Below are positions 12,625-15,338 of a DNA stretch of 15,338 bases, piece by piece. The DNA is from an uncultured Acidimicrobiales bacterium (GTDB taxonomy: Bacteria; Actinomycetota; Acidimicrobiia; Acidimicrobiales; UBA10347): NCBI GenBank assembly GCA_937942965.1, contig CALDGN010000009.1, positions 1 to 15,338 on the forward strand, written 5' to 3'. Made by a program: the position numbers and the translations under genes. The stretch's first letter is position 1, and every line of letters begins with the position of its first letter. The notes beneath the pieces are model-generated. The model had not been told where the DNA came from. It saw only the letters and a program-made list of their open reading frames with translations, and did not search any database.

Positions 12625-13788
12625 TCAGATGATCTTGAGGTCGGGATGGAAGCGGCGCTTGGGCGCCAGCTCAACGGCGATGGTTTCGGCCATCTGCGCA
12701 AAGATCCTTCCAGCCTCGCTGGTTGGATCGGTTGCAACGAGCGGCTGGCCGTTATCGGCTCCCGCTCGCAGTTCTGGGATCAACGGCACCTGGCCGATGA
12801 GTGGCACGCCGACCTTTTCGGCGAGCTCGGCGCCACCGCCTGCACCGAAGAGTTCGTAGCGCTTGCCGTCGTCGCCGGTAAACCACGCCATGTTCTCGAT
12901 GACACCGCGCACTTCGAGATGGACCTTTTCGGCCATCGTTGCGGCGCGCTGGGCGACCTTCTGGGCGACGGGCTGTGGCGTGGTGACGACGTAGACCTCG
13001 GACTTAGGCAAGAAGCCCGCCATCGAGATCGAGATGTCACCGGTGCCCGGAGGAAGGTCGATCAGCAGGTAGTCGGGCTCGTCCCAGTACACGTCGGTCA
13101 GGAACTGCTCGAGCGCCTTGTGCAGCATTGGTCCACGCCAAATGACGGCCTGGTCTTCTTCGGCGAAGAAGCCCATCGAGATACAGCGCACGCCGTGCTG
13201 CTCTGGTGGGATCAGCATCGAGTCGATGACGACAGGTGGGCGGTCGATTCCGAGCATGCGTGGGATCGAGAAGCCCCAGACGTCGGCGTCGATGACGGCG
13301 ACGCTGTTGTTGCCTTCGCCGTTCGCCTTGGGGCGATTGGCGAGTGCGACGGCCAGGTTGGTCGTGACCGAGGACTTGCCGACGCCGCCCTTGCCCGAGG
13401 CAATGAGCAGTACGCGGGTCTTCGAGGACGGATCGGCGAACGGGATTGCGCGGCCTTCGGCGTGGCCGTGCGACTGCTGTGAGCCCGCGGTCGCAGATGG
13501 GTCGCCGTGGACGAGTTCTCGTACCTTGGCCCGCTCTTCGTCCGTCATGACCGTGAACTCGGGAGCTGCTGAGCTCACACCATCGAGTCCTTCGACCGCT
13601 TCGCGCACCGTCCGATCGATCTCGGCCCGTAGTGGGCAACCAGCGATCGTCAGTGCGATCACGACGAGCACATCGCCGTCGGTGATCGTGATGTCGCGAA
13701 CCATGCCGAGATCGACGATGCTGCGATGGAGTTCGGGATCCTGCACAGGGCGCAGGGCATCGATGACCTGGGCTTCGGTGACAGCCAT
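12625..13788 (-). CDS. Mrp/NBP35 family P-loop ATPase with N-terminal MIP18 (DUF59) domain
   Basis: This 387-residue protein begins MAVTEAQVIDALRPVQDPEL, a MIP18/DUF59 domain with its conserved DPEL and DLGMVRDI segments. A linker precedes the ATPase domain: deviant Walker A SGKGGVGKSSVTTNLAVAL, switch VIDADVWGFSIPRMLG, IWRGPMLHKALEQFL, Walker B LLIDLPPGTGDI and TTPQPVAQKVAQRA. Mrp/ApbC proteins carry or insert Fe-S clusters. The usual CPxC pair after ENM is missing: the sequence reads ENMAWFTGDDGKRYELFGAGGG, so canonical cluster bridging is doubtful. I chose ATG 13788 because it starts the DUF59 domain and has a GAGG six bases upstream; the frame runs on to 13944 without domain content. DUF3107 follows in the same operon. 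Confidence 0.94.
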   Translation of the reverse strand: MAVTEAQVIDALRPVQDPELHRSIVDLGMVRDITITDGDVLVVIALTIAGCPLRAEIDRTVREAVEGLDGVSSAAPEFTVMTDEERAKVRELVHGDPSATAGSQQSHGHAEGRAIPFADPSSKTRVLLIASGKGGVGKSSVTTNLAVALANRPKANGEGNNSVAVIDADVWGFSIPRMLGIDRPPVVIDSMLIPPEQHGVRCISMGFFAEEDQAVIWRGPMLHKALEQFLTDVYWDEPDYLLIDLPPGTGDISISMAGFLPKSEVYVVTTPQPVAQKVAQRAATMAEKVHLEVRGVIENMAWFTGDDGKRYELFGAGGGAELAEKVGVPLIGQVPLIPELRAGADNGQPLVATDPTSEAGRIFAQMAETIAVELAPKRRFHPDLKII

Positions 13789-13865
13789 TGGTACCTCGTA
13801 GGGCGACTCGGGGGGCCGTGCTGCGATGCGGCACGTGAGGTTGAGACTATCGAGGACGCTTCGAT

Positions 13866-13896
13866 GTTGGGGTACCCAACAGACCGTGGCTACCGT
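13866..13896 (+). promoter_or_regulatory. Candidate promoter with overlapping inverted repeat upstream of SixA-like gene
   Basis: GTTGGG-GTA-CCCAAC (13866-13880) is a 6-3-6 inverted repeat in the divergent region between the Mrp-type and phosphatase genes. TTGGGG (13867-13872) and TACCGT (13891-13896) at 18 bases could be -35 and -10 boxes for the plus-strand gene, so the repeat would act as an operator. Both parts are weak individually. Confidence 0.25.
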
Positions 13897-13927
13897 CACC
13901 CGCGATGCTCTGCCGGTCGCCCCGCTG

Positions 13928-14395
13928 ATGACACTCTTTCTCATTCGTCACGCCACTGCCGGTGTGCGGGATCACGCGAACCCCAATGACGATCAACGCC
14001 CGCTCGATCCGTTCGGTTTGGGCCAAGCGACAGCGATTGCTGACCTGCTGGCGGACGAGCCAATCGAGGCCGTGCTCTCCAGCGGCGCCCTTCGTTGCCA
14101 CCAGACCGTCGCACCGCTTGCCGAACGACTCGGCCTGACCGTCGAGCACGCTCCCCAACTGTTCGAGGGACAGTCCCGCAGCAGTTCGATCGAGTTCGTC
14201 CGCTCCTTCACCGGGCGCACGGTTGTCCTGTGCAGCCACGGCGACGTGATTCCCGACGTGCTGCGCAACCTCGAGGTCGGCGGCAGTCGACTCGAAGGCC
14301 GCGGCTGCGCCAAGGGATCGATCTGGCGCCTGGACAACTCGACGGACCGCATCGAGACCGCCGACTACCTCGGTTCGATCGACCCACCGAGCTAG
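13928..14395 (+). CDS. SixA-like histidine phosphatase
   Basis: From ATG 13928 the protein has 155 residues. It starts MTLFLIRHATAG with catalytic His8 in the RHA form typical of SixA and short actinobacterial relatives. DDQRPLDPFGLGQA, LSSGALRCHQTVAPLAERL and the second active-site segment VVLCSHGDVIPDVL follow. SixA-type enzymes remove phosphate from phosphohistidine proteins, but small-molecule phosphatases share the fold, so the substrate is open. The frame extends upstream to 13826 in residues with no family content, which argues for 13928. It is divergent from the Mrp-type gene and clearly distinct from the MSMEG_4193-type phosphatase at 4588. No terminator is evident in the 88 bases that follow. 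Confidence 0.88.
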   Translation: MTLFLIRHATAGVRDHANPNDDQRPLDPFGLGQATAIADLLADEPIEAVLSSGALRCHQTVAPLAERLGLTVEHAPQLFEGQSRSSSIEFVRSFTGRTVVLCSHGDVIPDVLRNLEVGGSRLEGRGCAKGSIWRLDNSTDRIETADYLGSIDPPS

Positions 14396-14483
14396 AGCTG
14401 CGAACGCGGTCGCCGCGGTGTGACGCGCGACCATCAAAACTCACTAGCGCAGCGACGGGGTACCTGGCACGGTGTCCGACCCC

Positions 14484-15338
14484 ATGAGTACCCCTTCACC
14501 TGTTTCTGAACGCCCATCTCCCCCGTCGTCCCCGATCGAGGACCTCTTCGACGCGGCGCGCCCTGTCGGTAGCTATGTACGGATCGAGCCGACCTTGGGC
14601 TCTGCGATCTGGGCCCGGTTCGTCGAGCCGTTCACGGCGGGCCGTGAACCCGTCGCTCGCTCCATCTCGCTTTCGTCTGAGCTCTCGACCGAGGAGCTTT
14701 TCGCCGGTGTGCCCGAGCACCTCATCCGCCTCGACAGCGCAAGCGCCAACCACCGACTCGTGCTCATCGAAGCCGGATCGTTCACCGCTCTCATCCAACA
14801 GACGCAGGGCCATTCGATGGTCACGGTGCTCGCACCCACCCACGCCGAAGTCCAGGTCGCTGTCGCCCAGGTCAGCGAGTGGTTCCCCGCTCCGACGCGC
14901 GTCGACGATGCCGTCCCGGTCGACTTCTGGCAGTCCGGAAGCCGCATGTACACCACGACCCGCGCCATCGACGCGCCGACGTGGGATGACGTGGCCCACC
15001 ACTACCCCGGCGAAGTCGGCGAGCAGCTCGATGCGGTCATGCGGATGACGATCGATCAGCCCGTCGGCCGGGTCTTGCTGTGGCACGGCCGACCCGGAAC
15101 GGGCAAGACGTCGGCGATTCGCACGTTGGCTCGCGCTTGGCGAGACCAGGCTCGGTTCCAGGTCGTGCTCGATCCCGAGTCGGCCTTCGCTGGTTCGACC
15201 GCGTTGATGCAGATGCTGCTGGCAGAAAACGCAGAGGACAACGAGCGTTGGCGGATCCTTGTCATCGAAGACGCTGATCCCCTCGTGGCCGCTGATGGAA
15301 ACACGCGCACGTTGTCACGGCTGCTCAACGTGGGCGAT
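14484..15338 (+). CDS. DUF5925 / AAA+ ATPase domain protein (3' truncated by window)
   Basis: The frame opens at ATG 14484 (MSTPSPVSERPSP) and stays open to the last base, 285 codons, so the C terminus is missing. The N-terminal part (about 30-195) fits the DUF5925 region found before AAA+ domains in actinobacteria, with VDFWQSGSRMYTTTRAIDAP (146-165) and a PGEVGEQLDAVMRMT helix. The ATPase domain then starts: RVLLWHGRPGTGKTSA with Walker A at 202-209, and RILVIEDAD (257-265) as Walker B; TRTLSRLLNVGD is the beginning of the sensor region. The protein is probably a cytoplasmic AAA+ remodeller of the same general type as CbxX/Rubisco-activase-like and FtsH-like modules; its target is not known. 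The start has no obvious Shine-Dalgarno. Confidence 0.85.
   Translation, partial: MSTPSPVSERPSPPSSPIEDLFDAARPVGSYVRIEPTLGSAIWARFVEPFTAGREPVARSISLSSELSTEELFAGVPEHLIRLDSASANHRLVLIEAGSFTALIQQTQGHSMVTVLAPTHAEVQVAVAQVSEWFPAPTRVDDAVPVDFWQSGSRMYTTTRAIDAPTWDDVAHHYPGEVGEQLDAVMRMTIDQPVGRVLLWHGRPGTGKTSAIRTLARAWRDQARFQVVLDPESAFAGSTALMQMLLAENAEDNERWRILVIEDADPLVAADGNTRTLSRLLNVGD

Noticed and set aside
12646..13482. Plus-strand open frame of 278 codons
   Set aside because: Antisense to the Mrp-type ATPase, which has Walker A and B on the minus strand.
14405..14417. Hairpin CGCGG-TCG-CCGCG after the SixA-like gene
   Set aside because: Only five pairs and no T tract; too weak to call a terminator.

Overview
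The window is GC-rich DNA packed with genes on both strands, from an actinobacterium. The marker set points there: a WhiB-family regulator, a DUF3107 gene next to an Mrp-type ATPase, the actinobacterial trio of histidine phosphatase, DUF3090 and SCO1664-type kinase, an F420 hydrogenase/dehydrogenase beta-subunit-like protein, and a DUF5925-type AAA+ ATPase. The class Acidimicrobiia (Ilumatobacter-like) is my best guess, by inference only. I see no tRNA or rRNA gene, CRISPR array, insertion sequence, integrase or prophage gene.

Layout. 1-735: 3' end of a secreted, Cys-containing protein with a Pro/Thr-rich tail, then a rho-independent terminator. 830-2668 (+): a SAM-dependent methyltransferase and an F420/Fe-S oxidoreductase subunit. 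4597-2702 (-): a run of three genes, namely a family-5 uracil-DNA glycosylase, a small lipoprotein and an RlaP-like nucleotidyltransferase. 4588-6585 (+): the histidine phosphatase, DUF3090 and SCO1664 kinase-like trio. 6619-7798: an Lrp/AsnC regulator divergent from a SWEET-like PQ-loop membrane protein, with a perfect 17-bp palindrome over the regulator's start codon. 9891-7795 (-): etfB, etfA and a membrane-anchored protein with a DnaJ-type zinc finger. 9992-11663: a diacylglycerol-kinase-family lipid kinase convergent with a glycerophosphodiester phosphodiesterase. 11664-12303: a long leader, a WhiB1-like gene and a strong terminator. 13788-12377 (-): an Mrp-family P-loop ATPase followed by DUF3107. 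13928-14395 (+): a SixA-like histidine phosphatase. 14484 to the end (+): the N-terminal two thirds or so of a DUF5925/AAA+ ATPase, cut by the window.

How the genes fit together. Most of the content is chromosomal core or lineage-core: electron transfer (EtfAB, F420 oxidoreductase), Fe-S and redox biology (Mrp, WhiB, the Fe-S glycosylase), phospholipid turnover (lipid kinase and GDPD) and DNA repair. The least explained units are the phosphatase/DUF3090/kinase-like trio, whose kinase-like member carries a very acidic N-terminal tail here, the DnaJ-finger membrane protein behind etfBA, and the Lrp/PQ-loop pair with its start-codon palindrome. Nothing looks like a defence island or recent horizontal transfer.
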